Of a stretch of DNA of 64,000 bases, positions 31,074-42,024 are shown piece after piece. The first letter of the stretch is position 1, and the number at the start of each line of letters is the position of its first letter. This DNA is from Adiantum capillus-veneris. Lineage: Eukaryota > Streptophyta > Polypodiopsida > Polypodiales > Pteridaceae. The position numbers and the translations under genes were made by a program. Where the stretch lies: contig CM043945.1 in NCBI GenBank assembly GCA_014529385.2, positions 149,717,241-149,781,240 of the forward strand, written 5' to 3'. The notes beneath the pieces were generated by a model. The model did no database searches and was not told the origin of the DNA. It worked only from the letters and a program-made list of their open reading frames with translations.

Positions 31074-31525
31074 TCATCCAAAGTGATAGCATCCCTCTTG
31101 TGCTGTCTCATGTGGTGTCTCATCCGCAAAAACAACGCCTACATACATGCCTTGTACGACCACAATGCCAACACACAACATCTCTATGTCTGCAAGATCG
31201 TCCTTTGAATGTAGGCATCTCTCTAGACTCATTTGTGTCAAAAGCATTGCACAATCTTTGCCATAACTCTCTAGCTGTACATGCATCCAAACCAGCGATA
31301 GAGAGACTCACCAAGGTGTAACATGATCGTCAAACGTGCAAGCTCATCCAAGTCCTCCCACTCATCGTCAGTCATAAACTTTGGCTTAGCATCCATGTCC
31401 TGTAATGGAAACACTTGGACCAACTGAATCAATGCATCATGCATACTTGCTTTCCAATGCTCAAAGTTTGAACCATCAAACTTTGCATGGGAAAGCACAA
31501 ACCCTGACAATGATGTACGTGCCAA
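31074..31525 (-). pseudogene. C gag (copia type) with zinc knuckle
   Basis: The N-terminal frame 31525-31271 has KFDGSNFEHWKASMHDALIQ and MTDDEWEDLDELARLTIMLH, the copia gag (UBN2-like) signature. 31314-31120, in another frame, continues with LDACTARELWQRLCNAF and CWHCGRTRHVCRRC, a CX2CX4HX4C knuckle. At least one frameshift separates the parts. Much of the usual gag length between them is missing. Confidence 0.78.
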
Positions 31526-32990
31526 ATCCTTGGCGATAACCTATGACAAGAGCACAAAATTGATCAACTGACAACAGCCAAAGCCTATCTAACTCATACA
31601 CCAAGTACTGTCAAAATACAACAAAAGCTGGCATAAGCTTTCTAAGAGAAGTGTCAACAAATATGGCAATCAATGTAACGAAACAAAGTGAGCAAAATCG
31701 CTCAAATGATACCAAAAAATCCACTCTAATCCAAGAGCACTATGTGATAACCGATGAAACTATTATAAAAAATCTCTCTCCTGAAGAGATTACCACATAT
31801 ATGTCAAATGACATAATCCGGTGAGCAAACACTCTCACAATGTGATGCCAAAACACTATGGCAAAGCAACCATTGAGTGCCAAATTTAATCAGAATACGA
31901 TTGCAAACCATGCACATAAACAAATAAACTCACAGAGTTGTGGTAATATTTGACCATCTAACCATAATAACCATACATGCCATAAACATGCTCAAAACCA
32001 TGAGCAGATCATGCACAAAATCTGCCCTCAAGCATACATGAGCTGTCCCAAAGTCTCAACTCCCTAAACTTGGAAAACAATCCTGTACTCCAAAACACAA
32101 AGTGCATCAACCGCATTCTACAGGCGAGGCATATACTAGCATAAACTTGGATGCAAACCAACCAAAATATGACACAAATTGATGCTCAAAATAGCTAAAA
32201 ATCAGCCCACATATGCCATTGCAAGGTGAAGAATATCATCCGCCAAAAAGCACACATGGTAATATAAACGAGCATCAAGCATGTACCAAATGTGTATGAA
32301 ATGAGCATCTAAATCAACTAAAAATTCAGCTCACAATCATGCCAGAAATGCTTGCAAAAACTCTCTCCAAAACCGCGCACCACACTTTTCAAAATCTGTT
32401 CAATTATATAAGTCAATGCACATAACCTGTGATGAATCCACTCTCAAATCCTGAGAGTCCACAAGAATGCATACATCACGAAGTGTTCTCAATGTATGCG
32501 CATAAATTTGTTGAAAATATCAACCCACACTCTCTTCATTGAGACCAAAACATCAATGCACAAAACAAGAGAATGACAAAGCTCAATTCGAGCTCTCCGA
32601 ATGTAGCAAAATCATCACAATAGGCATACACAATCTTCAACTTTCCGAACACCTGAAGCCGGTCAACCATATCTCCCAAACCGTTTAGAGTTTGCAGAAA
32701 CTTCCTTCTGCAAAGTTGTAGACCACACAAAAATGGTTGGGCACTTGTGGGAATGAACTTGAAATGTGATGTTTTTTAAGGTAAAAAAAGATATGTAAAA
32801 ATATGCAGTTTGTACTTCACGACCTACAGGCAGTCTGAGTGACGTATCTCAACCGGTGTGGAATTGTGAGAATGAGCTTGAATGAAGACATAATGATATG
32901 CCAAAAATAGATCTGCAAAAACATGCTATAGTTCTTGGTGCTTCTCCGCCTGCTTCCTCGTTGAGCTTCAATGGTGCTCCCAATCCTTGA
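31526..32990 (-). other. C leader region, no gene seen
   Basis: About 1.46 kb between gag and the PBS, unusually long for so small an element. It is AT-rich and shows no recognisable coding or tandem repeat. It may include unrelated sequence or a deleted second ORF. Confidence 0.5.
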
Positions 32991-33198
32991 GATTTGATAC
33001 TAGTTGAAGTGCGTGTGCGAGAGCGTGTGTGTGTGTGTAGCAATGGAGAAGAGAGAAGAAGAGAGGAGACCCTTGTGTTTCCAGGGGCTAAAAACTCACT
33101 CACTATATGTGAGACCCCTTATTCTATCATGTATATAATAAATAAGTATAGTGGGTGGACACCTGGCCTAACCGGCCACATGGGGCTTCACCCCAACA
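32991..33198 (-). repeat. C 5' LTR (33005-33198) and primer-binding site
   Basis: The LTR is 194 bp, with a (GT) run at 33028-33038. The minus strand just inside reads TAGTATCAAATC at 33002-32991, a PBS matching the initiator tRNA-Met site with three mismatches. The TSD AATAC follows at 33199. Confidence 0.82.
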
Positions 33199-33203
33199 AA
33201 TAC

Positions 33204-34110
33204 TAGTTCAAGATTTTGGGAGACAAGAAAAGAGGATAATCTTGATGATGAATCCACATTTTATGGCAAGGAAATGGATTCTGATGGGCCTCTATTGGTA
33301 AAGGTAAATCTACCTTGTTATATGCATGAACATGTGGTGGTTTTCACTATGAATGAAGAGCAGGTAAGAGTTTCGAAGGTTGGGAATGAAGACATGCAGG
33401 TAAAGGTGTTGTGCAACTCCATGTTAATGACAATGCTCATCAAAATAGTTGTGGAATGTGCTTTGGTTGTACAACATGTAAGGATGTTTTCCAGAAAGGA
33501 GAGCTATTATGGCTATGGACAAAGAATAGGTTGAAGGAATGGGCTGGCAAGAGGTTGTGGTGAAGCCATGGGTTCTATTTTCTTGGATGGTCTTGAGGAT
33601 GCTACACGTATGGAAAGCGAGGAAGAGCTAGTTCAGATAGGTGAGCCTTTGGCCAAGGAACATGTGCTTTTGGTGGTGCATGAAGAGAAAGGGCATGCTA
33701 TGGGGGCGGAAAATCCGTCAAGGGAGGTATGTGCCTTGTGGTTGAAGGGTATGCTTGTGAATGCAGTGGTGCAGTGGGCTATCGTCCAGTTGCAAGGGTA
33801 CTTGGAGGAGGCCTCCACTTTATATGGTTGGGAGGGAGGGTCATGTATGTTTGTTGAGAAAGGTGGTGAGTACGATGGTGCTCTATTGGAAGATGCTTGG
33901 ATACAGGTGGGTGCTTTGAGCGGTGAAGAGATGTTATGTGCATTTTATATGCACTATTGTGTTTATTCTTGGGTGCAGTGTTACAAGAAGGTGCTACTAA
34001 TGGATGGGTGTGCTCAATTTTAGGTGTTTGATCTAAGTGGATGATGGCAGGTAATGTAGGCGGGCAAAAGAGGCGGGCAGTAGGAGACATGTTATGTACA
34101 TATGGTTGAA
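33204..34110 (+). repeat. D1 repeat, right part, with an unknown ORF
   Basis: Collinear with 53966-54870. Two plus-strand readings in one frame, 33274-33534 and 33568-34023, are separated by a single stop. They include LPCYMHEHVVVFTMNEEQVR, IFLDGLEDATRMESEEEL, VHEEKGHAMGAENPSREV and EEASTLYGWEGGSCMF. D2 conserves MNEEQVRV, VVQHVRGLSKKERA and EEASTLYGWEGG. Joined to the left part, the ancestral product would exceed 400 residues. It is acidic, without recognised domains. Confidence 0.6.
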
Positions 34111-34326
34111 AGCATGGTTTGGTGGTACAAAAAGGAATGTCCTTGACACAACATAGGCTTGGTGGTTCATGTGTGTAAAAAGAGAGGACCTTTTAATTGG
34201 AATTGAAGAGGGGCCATATATATATATAAATTTTTTGAAGATGTCTTTAAATTTTGAAACCACTCCCGAGAAGAGGTGGGGTTGAGGGCCCGACAAGGGG
34301 AGGGATTATGGTTCGGTGCTTTGACG

Positions 34327-34328
<2 letters not shown>

Positions 34329-34385
<57 letters not shown>
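34329..34385. repeat. (CT)n microsatellite, 57 bp
   Basis: Alternating CT, flanked by gacgcc and aggcag. It is the same dinucleotide as the (GA)n runs elsewhere in the window, on the opposite strand. Confidence 0.95.
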
Positions 34386-34387
<2 letters not shown>

Positions 34388-34801
34388 GCAGTAACCCTAG
34401 CAGACAGCACCACAAGTTCTTTCTCTCTCCCCCCCAGTCCCCCCTGGGCGAGGGAAGCCCGTGGGGGCGTTAAGCCTCAGCCTCGCCCTCTCTCACACAA
34501 CAAAAACCTCAGCCTTGCACTCTCTCAGACATCAACCTACCTCGTCCCCAAACAACTCTGTGTCTGCATCTCCATGTACAACCTGGCATTCCAAGGATGA
34601 GGACATGCAGGTACATGCGTCCATAGCACAGACACAACAACTCCTCGCACTCAGCATCATCATGAGCCCTGCTTCTTAGCTCGTTGTTTGTCATTTGTCC
34701 TCTGTACCTTAACCTCCAAAATTAATTTCACATCAAATCTTAAGAACGAGTTCACACCTCGACAGTGAATGTGTCTAGATAGATCCTTGTTTGATAGGGC
34801 A
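34386..34801. other. No gene seen
   Basis: About 400 bp of C-rich sequence with ctctctc-type simple motifs (acaacaaaaacctcagcctt and similar). No coding or repeat family was recognised. Confidence 0.5.
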
Positions 34802-35545
34802 ATGTCCACCTTTGATACTCCGGCTTCCAACACCCGCAAAAGTTTTCTTTTGGTGGCAACTGTGCCAAGGAAAGACCCCACCACTTGACAAGAAGCAAGG
34901 ATTACAGATTTGGAAGACAAGGTTCAAAAACTCACCGAGGAGAATGAAAAACTAAAGGAGCGCTTGCGTAAACTTGAAGATTGGAAGGAATCGGAGAGCC
35001 AGGCTATACTTGCTGAAGTAGACAAAGCCAAGGTTTTCCTCACAGAGAGTGTCATGGCCATTGGAAAAGGAGCCCACGAGGTAGCACACTAGAAGATTAA
35101 CATCAAGATACAAGCAACCATACAAGAATGCCGACTTCAAGAATCCCTTGGGCTCAAAGTCAAGATTGGGGGCCTCAACCCACTATGGTGAACTGCCAAG
35201 GACACTTCAGAAGAAGCAATTATCAAGCTGAACGACATTATTCAACCAATTAACATCAAGCCCAAAACCGTGTCTTGGGTCAACGACACACACAAGCAAT
35301 GTATCCTCCCATTCAAGGATAAAATACGGACAAAGTTGCTACGCCAATCCCGACTCTTGAAGAGAACAAAGCTTTGGATCACCAAGGAATTGAGCATGGC
35401 TCAACTCAAGATCAAAGCAAGTGAACTCAAGAAGGTGCACGAAGCTCGCAAGCAAGGAAAATGGGTGGTCTATCAAGGTGGGAAAGCCATCATCCAAGAA
35501 TTTCAAAATCCCAAACCAGCTCTCTTCGCACTTGATCCCCCTTAG
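34802..35545 (+). pseudogene. LINE ORF1-like protein (coiled coil plus basic C-terminus), three stops
   Basis: One continuous frame of 248 codons from ATG at 34802 to TAG at 35545, interrupted only by stops near 34886, 35090 and 35190. Residues 30-75 form a heptad-rich coiled coil (DKVQKLTEENEKLKERLRKL). The C-terminal 80 residues (IRTKLLRQSRLLKRTKLWIT, ELSMAQLKIKASELKKVHEA, GKWVVYQGGKAIIQEF) resemble the C-terminal RNA-binding domain of L1-type ORF1 proteins. The single-exon layout fits a retroposed copy. The alternative is an unrelated plant coiled-coil protein. Confidence 0.5.
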
Positions 35546-35690
35546 ATTTTCTTTTCTTTTTTTTCCTTCTCGATGGACTCTTGGTCCTAAATTGATATGT
35601 ATGTGATGCATTCACTTAGAAGAAGCCATTGTAACGTTTTGTTCTTGATCCCATGGGTCATATCTGACCTCCATGGATGATAATTCAATC

Positions 35691-35714
35691 TGTGTGTGTG
35701 TGTGTGTGTGTGTG
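35691..35714. repeat. (TG)12 microsatellite
   Basis: 24 bp of alternating TG, followed by cacgcgtg. Confidence 0.95.
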
Positions 35715-35799
35715 CACGCGTGTCATGTAGCTACACAATGAAGCCGGTTTCATAGATTTTTCCCTCTCTCCCTCTCCCTCTCGCACTTGCTCCTTGCCA

Positions 35800-36264
35800 A
35801 TGAATAATATTGCAAGAGATTACTGCTCGGGTGATCCACAATTGCTCTCTTTTGACGAGCCGGAAGGTGGTCCAAGCATGAAGGAAGAGACACAAAGCCA
35901 TTCCATTCCTACTAATCACGCTTTTCTTTGTAATTATTGGGCTACAAAGAAACATGAAGAGATAAGCAAAGAAAGACATCCTTCTACTGCTCTTGGATCA
36001 CCAAAAGCCAGGACAAGGAAGAACATTTCTGCAGTGGTGGCACGATATTGGCGTCTAGGTCTATCAAAGAATGAACATAAGGAAATATTTTAGCAACTCT
36101 TGGACCACCCGACATTTTTCGAGCTACAAAATTCTTTTTATAGCAATGTCAAAGACACCGTTCTATCAGGTGTGCGCAACACTTTGACTCAAATTAAGGT
36201 CCCACACTATGCAAGTGAGCTTTTTGTGAAGAGAATATCTTTTGAAAATGATCTTGAACAATAG
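35800..36264 (+). pseudogene. Unrecognised ORF upstream of the transposase-like locus
   Basis: Frame of 155 codons from ATG 35800 (MNNIARDYCSGDPQLLSFDE) with one stop at 36091-36093. It continues QLLDHPTFFELQNSFYSNVK and VPHYASELFVKRISFENDLE. The basic middle reads SPKARTRKNISAVVARYWRL. No domain is recognised. Same strand and vicinity as the transposase-like pseudogene at 38.4-39.6 kb, so it may be its N-terminal part separated by the repeat array, or a separate gene. Confidence 0.4.
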
Positions 36265-36619
36265 TACATGTAAGACCTCAATAAATCAATCTAAAATTTC
36301 TAGTGTCTTGTGTATCGATGGAATTAATATAGCTGTTGCAAGTTCAAGGATGGAGAATAAAGGGAGGATGAAGTGTTTCCATTGAGTGCTTGTGAGAGAC
36401 AATGGCCTTGAGGAACCACTATCACCAATGAAACAAGAGATTTGGTGCATGCCTTTTGGACATCAAAGACCAGAGTTTCACCTAACAAGAAGGACATATG
36501 CAAGAAGAGAATTGGAAGGAAAAGTGTCATCAAACATCCTGTGCATCTACTCGATGAATTTCAGGTACCAACAACTCTTAGCAATGGTAATTTGTTTGAC
36601 AATCCTTGAGGCTGATTTG

Positions 36620-37920
36620 GTCAAGGTAGTACCAAATTTGGTAGTCTGCTACATGGAAGTGGGTGTGTACAATACCTAATGCTATAGACAGTACCAATGC
36701 ATTCCTATGTAGTTTCAAACTGTCTTGCATAGAACCAAAGCCCCTGTGCATTACCAAATTTGGGTTCAATCGTTTACTAGTAATTCCACAACCTATCAAT
36801 AGAGTAACAAAGCCTTTGTATACTACCTTTCCCTTCCCTACAACACCAAAGCCTACCTATAGAGTATAAAAGCCTCTTTGTATTTTACCAAAGCTTAATT
36901 GTGTAGTACCAAAGTCTTTGTGCAGTACCAAACCTACTCCCTTTATAGTACCAAAGCATTCTTGTTTATCACTAAAGCATTTTCAAAGTACCCATATAAT
37001 ACTCCTATTCATAGAGTTCTACTATGAGTCAACAGTATCAAATATGACTTTTTGCTATATGGCAACGGTCCTCCATAGTACCGAAGGTCTTTGAGTAGTA
37101 CCCAAGCCTCTGTAAACTACCCAATTTGGTACTCTCCTGCATGCAAATGGTTGTACATAGTACCAAAAGCCTAATGATAGTACCAAATATGGAAATGATA
37201 TATCTATAGAGTACCAAAATCTCACTCTATTTTGCCAAAGCCTAATTGTGTAGTACCAAAGTCTTTGTGCACTACCAAACCTACTCCCTTTATAGTACCA
37301 AAGCATTCTTGTTATCCCCAAGAATTTGCAAAGTACCCATATGGGTACTCTTCTGCATGGAGTTCTACTATGAATCAAAAGCAAATGGACAATACCAAAT
37401 CTGACTTTTTGCTTTATGACAATGGTCCTTCACAGTACCAAAGGTCTTTGTATAGTCCCCAAGCCTCTGTAAACTACCCAATTTGGTACTCTCTTGCATG
37501 CCATTGGTTGTACATAGTATCAAAAGCCTAAAGACAATATCGAATATGGAAATATTATATCTATAGAGTACCAAAGCCTCACTCTATCTTACCAAAGAAT
37601 CATTGTGTAGTACCAAAGTTTTTGTGCACTAGCAAACCTACTCCTTGTATAGTACCAAAGTATTCTTGATTATCACCAAAGAATTTGCAAAGTACCCATA
37701 TTGGAACTCTTCTACATAGAGTTCTATTATGAGTCAAAAGCAAAAGATAGTACCAAATTTGACTTTTTGTTATATGGCATGGTCCTTCACTGTACCGAAG
37801 GTCTTTGTATAGTACCCAAACCCCTGTAAACTACCCAATTTGGTACTCTCCTGCATGCCATTGATTGTACATAATACCAAAATCCTAAAGCTAGTACCAA
37901 ATATGAAAATAGTCATTCAC
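36620..37920. repeat. Tandem array of about 350-bp units built on TACCAAA motifs
   Basis: The marker gtgtagtaccaaagt recurs at 36901, 37248 and 37605 (periods 347 and 357 bp). The whole unit aligns, for example cctctgtaaactacccaatt and ttggtactctcctgcatgc in every copy. A partial unit precedes 36901. The heptamer TACCAAA or close variants occurs many times per unit, and the palindrome taccaaatttggta appears near 36631. A TACCAAA-rich zone without long period also lies at 39640-40150. Confidence 0.88.
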
Positions 37921-38389
37921 AGTGCCTGTTTTATGAATAGTCTCAAATTTTTATAGCACAAAACGTTTTCTAAATAATCTCAAATTTGACTGGTTTGAGT
38001 GCTGTCCAGCTCTTAAATGATATTCTGTTTTATGGACAATGGTTGTATAGTACCAAAGGCCCTCAAAAGAACCCACTTTGTTGTGTATTGATGTGTATTG
38101 GTTCTATATTGTACCCAATAAGACATTTTTGTACTTTACAATACCATATTTGGTACTGTATACAACCATATTTGGCATTTTACCATCTACATGAAGTTGG
38201 AAATTTCTAACCTTTTTCATTTTGGTGCCATAGGTTGAGCTATACCAAAAATTCAAGAAGGCTCACCCTAGGGTTGTGTCTCTTAGATGCTTTGAGGCAT
38301 TAAAGCCATACTTTTTTTAGAAGTTGAAAAAGAGGTATACTTACTGCTATGTATCCCATGTGTAGATGCTCTATGTCAAAGAGGCTTTT

Positions 38390-39629
38390 ATTTAGGTGCA
38401 GAAAAACAAGTTTGGGCATCACAAAAAAGGTCACCTTTGCACTTGCTCCATATGTTGTAGAAGTGATGATACAAGAGAGTGTTTTGCAAACCAAGTAGTA
38501 TGTCAACACATCACTAATATGTGGGAATCCATCATGTTCCAAATGGTGAATACCATGCCAAGAAATGCTTGATGGGGGACTGCTCCCAATGTGGTGTACG
38601 AAAGTTGACATTTTATCCCAGTGGGATAGCATAGAATAGCAAGGAGGTGTTTGCGAAGGTTTTCATGGATGTTGGAACTAGATAGGCTTGATGCAGGTGG
38701 GAGTGAGAAGTAGAGAAAGGAATTTCTTGTGCAACAAATGAAAAGTGCAAATTTTCTTAGCCTATTTTCAGCCCACCTCACAAGCTTTATCAAGCACAAC
38801 TTTGTCTTCCGCTGGCAAGCCCAAGAATTCAAGGATTGTTTGCTCAAGTTTCCTAGCAATGTCATTGTATCAGTTCTTGACTTTGCAGAGAACTATTCTT
38901 TTAAAATTTAGAACGAGATTCAGTCAATGCATTAATGGTCTACTCCAGTCACAATACTTGTGCACATCACTTATGTAAGAAATGCAGAAGGTGGTGTTCA
39001 AAAGACGCTACGCTTTTACATATTAGATGATAGGCAACATGATACATTGTTTGTACAACATTGTTTCATGCTTCATGAAAAGTGGTTGAAACATCATGGA
39101 CATTGTTTGAAGAACCATTGGGTGTGGTCAAATGGCGATGCTTCACAATTCAAATCCCATAGACCTTACTATTTTTCGGCCATGTACTATCAGATGACAG
39201 GCTTGCACATGATGCATAACTTCTTAGCACCCAACCATGGAAAAGGAGAGCATGATGGGGAAGGGGAAATCATCAAGAGAACCTTGACGCATGAGGAATT
39301 GAAATCAGATGGCTGGCCTATGAAGTGTGCGGATGATGTGGTCAACTTTTTGAATGCAACTTTTCAGCCAAGAGATTAATATCACAAGTCTAATACATAG
39401 AGAGTCTTCTGGCTTATTAGCGTGGAAGATGTGCAACACAATTTCCAATGGGACTATGAGCGCATCATGGGCTCCCACTTGTTTCATTGTGCTGATGTAT
39501 TCAAAGGACAACCAGTGCGTTGTATGCTTTCGAACACTTTCATGCTTTTGTGATCCATATATGAGTGGGCTATGGAGAAGATGCAAAAATAAAATGCATG
39601 TAGAAGAATGGAAATATCAACCTTGCTAG
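38390..39629 (+). pseudogene. Transposase-like protein of the plant DFAENY / HGKGEHDG family
   Basis: Plus strand, three frames. 38540-38630 reads HVPNGEYHAKKCLMGDCSQC, a cysteine motif. 38729-38911 ends VIVSVLDFAENYSFKI, then two stops interrupt EIQSMH and TILVHITYVRN. 38960-39379 has DTLFVQHCFMLHEKWLKHHG, WVWSNGDASQFKSHRPYYFS and NFLAPNHGKGEHDGEGEIIK, then RTLTHEELKSDGWPMKCADD. After a frameshift, 39540-39629 ends TLSCFCDPYM and WRRCKNKMHVEEWKYQPC. These blocks, in this order, match from memory an uncharacterised family found in many plants, probably a DDE-type transposase; I cannot name a Pfam entry. Acidic positions in DFAENY and the usual WSDG (here WSNG) are candidate catalytic residues. 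Confidence 0.6.
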
Positions 39630-39639
39630 ATCCACACCA

Positions 39640-40150
39640 TAAACTACCAAAGCGTAACCAAAACTACGAAGAGCAGACAATAAGTGTTTAGTGGTACTAG
39701 CAACACATTTAAAACTACCAAAACCACCAAACTAGTAAAATTACCAGACTACCAAACATCTAATAAAAACATGATAGAAGATACCAAAACAAGAAAGTAG
39801 AGCCAGAAAGACCCAAAAGATACCAATATGAGCAAAAAATACCAAAATAGCATAGATAAAATTCAAGAAATCTACCTGAAGCTACCAATCTACCTAAAAT
39901 ATGCAACTACCATACAAAATCAAGAGGACCAGACACTGATAAAACTACCAAAGCAGGATTTACAGATACCAAAAAATACCAAGAGCTTTCACGAATACAA
40001 CAAACTACCAAAGGATTTCAAAACTGCCAGACTTGCCAGAATCTACCAATAGTGAAAAAAATTAATTGAAGTACGAGAAACTACCATAAACCTCCAAATG
40101 TATTAGAACTACCAAGGCATCAACAAATATAAGTTATTAGAAAGCTGCCA
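39640..40150. repeat. TACCAAA / CTACCAAA-rich zone right of the transposase-like gene
   Basis: Dense scattered copies of taccaaa, ctaccaaa and accaaaac, without a fixed long period. It mirrors the array on the other side of the pseudogene and suggests subterminal repeats of one transposon. Confidence 0.6.
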
Positions 40151-40249
40151 AAAATACTAAAACCACTTTCTCAAGGCATGGATGTCAAGAATTACTTGTT
40201 ACATATCAAATTCCTTCTCAAGCTTCTTCATGTTCTCATTGTTTCCAAT

Positions 40250-41060
40250 TCGGTGAAGCCTGCATCGACTGGCTCCCAAATCAACCTCCACCTCTTTGAT
40301 GTCCTCATCATTGCAAGGGTTTTCCTACTTTAGTTTTGCAAGCTACAAGTCGTAGTACTCTATGTCATCTTTTATCCGCTTTGCAACATCATTGGAACCC
40401 TCCGCTCCCAACGAACTCTCCTTGTTGTGCTGTAGAGATAATTTCAACTCTTTTAACTTATTGGATGGAGCTGCACATGTTTGAGGCACTCTTTCAACAA
40501 TACTTTCTAGATCTTCAACATAGTGAGGTGTCTCTACATGACATTGTGGGGTTCCTACCTCTATACAAAGATTACTACCACTTTGCATAAGAAGAGGCTT
40601 CTTAATAGATGACGGGTGGCATTTGTAAGAGGCACCCTTTTCCCTTCACCAAGTTTCAACCTTCCGCTCCAACCCTCTTGGGCGGTTGGCATATATACTG
40701 AGTACACTCTCTCAAAACCTCGCCCATGCAACCTTATGGCTTGCAAGGTCCTTTGTTGCTCCATGGCAATTCTCAAAAGCAAAGCAACATGCAAACTTTG
40801 CAGTGATCTTCCCACAAGATGGAGGGGTTTGGTATACCTAATGGAGCAGGAACCTACAATTTTCAGCGAGTCTTGGTTGCAGCGAGTCTTGGTTGCACAT
40901 GATGCAACTAAATATTCGCATTATTCGTGTAGTGTTCCTTGAAAACAGTCATCCATTGGTCATCAGGGAGGTCTTTTTTTGTAAGATCCTTTGGAAGCAC
41001 ACCCTCCATGCTCAGACCATACTCCTTGTAGCTCTTTGATTTTATAGCAAAACTTGGTCA
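40250..41060 (-). pseudogene. Unrecognised coding remnant, convergent to the transposase-like gene
   Basis: Minus-strand readings: 41050-40940 (MEGVLPKDLTKKDLPDDQWM, TVFKEHYTNNA); 40815-40561 (IAMEQQRTLQAIRLHGRGFE, VYSVYMPTAQEGW); and 40588-40250 (NKLKELKLSLQHNKESSLGA, DVAKRIKDDIEYYDL-stop, DEDIKEVEVDLGASRCRRLH). Frames change between them and a 15-bp tandem duplication lies near 40871-40900. The charged, helical composition looks like real protein. No family is recognised. It may be a second gene of the same transposon. Confidence 0.35.
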
Positions 41061-42024
41061 GAAGAGGGTATTCCTCCATTTGGTTATTGCTTGCAATATG
41101 GAAACACGTTTTAGTAATGCAAAACTCAACACAGAGATTTTGAACTTCTCTTTAGCACATGGATGACCTTGCCAATGCAAAATTTAAAACTGTGAAGTAC
41201 CAAATTTGGTATTGTAAAGTGCCTCAGTTTATATATTAAGCTTCACTGCACTATAGAGCTTTAGATTTGTGTTTGGCTCATAGCACATATATTTTCATGC
41301 ATGCAGTGAAAAAAAATTGCAGAGCTCTCAAGATACCATACACATAATTGCATGCATGCAATTTAACAAGAAATAAGATTGGGCTCAAAGACTCAAAATA
41401 TTCAAATGACAATAGCTACCTTTCATGAAAAAAAGGAAAAAATGAGTGACACAAAACAACAGTGTACACATGCAAAGAAGGAACATCAAACTTTGGACTT
41501 TGTAGATGATTGAGTCTCATCCTCGCCAAAAAGCACTCTAGACTTAGCTGATTTCTCCACAAAGAAGTGCCCCTTGCTAGCTCTCGTGTTTGGGGTGTTG
41601 ATGCTCTGAGGAGATTTTGTACTTGTGAGTGGGGACCCTACATCCATGGTCCTAGGATTATTCCCCTTGTCTAGTGAAACCTTGGTAGTAGATTTCTTGC
41701 ACAGCTGGAGACCTCGCTAGCTGCACATCAGAATGAAGAACGTGCTGCCTATGAGAGAGGTGCAAAGCCTTTGATTGAAAGGCTTGACAAAGGTGGTTTG
41801 TGAGAGAGGTGCAGAGCTGATAAGAGTTGCATGGCACAGTTATTGACAAGGGACAAATAGTGATAATGGTCTTCATGTCACACGAGTGCAAATGTGCAAC
41901 TCCCATCCATAATTGCACCCACATTTTCTTTGAAAGGAGCGGGATTTCAATTTTTAATACATTTGTACTTTCAAATTCCTACTCTCTCAATAAAAAAATA
42001 AAATAAATTTAGAGGACACATGCC
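41061..42024. other. No further gene seen (apart from the short ORF)
   Basis: AT-rich sequence with a taccaaatttggta palindrome at 41198-41211 and gcatgcatgcaa motifs. A minus frame at 41924-41658 overlaps the start of the short ORF but shows no recognisable motif. Confidence 0.4.
41486..41647 (-). CDS. Short ORF, 53 codons, possible first exon of the remnant at 40.3-41.1 kb
   Basis: Starts MDVGSPLTSTKSPQSINTPN at 41647 and ends SRVLFGEDETQSSTKSKV-stop at 41486. Ser/Thr/Lys-rich and probably disordered. It is upstream of, and on the same strand as, the coding remnant at 41060-40250. No known domain. Confidence 0.3.
   Translation of the reverse strand: MDVGSPLTSTKSPQSINTPNTRASKGHFFVEKSAKSRVLFGEDETQSSTKSKV

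Larger units (their letters stand above)
29639..33198 (-). mobile_element. C: Ty1/copia element, internally deleted, with perfect TSD
   Basis: 3560-bp minus-strand element. Its LTRs are 29639-29835 (3') and 33005-33198 (5'), starting tgaagtgc and ending caaca on the plus strand. AATAC is duplicated exactly at 29634-29638 and 33199-33203. The D2 repeat at 53960 shows the unoccupied site. It contains copia gag, a zinc knuckle, a protease remnant and the end of RT. The integrase core and most of RT are missing, so it is non-autonomous. Confidence 0.9.

Noticed and set aside
32536-32730. 64-codon minus-strand ORF in the Copia leader
   Set aside because: No motif, AT-rich context, no conserved second copy.
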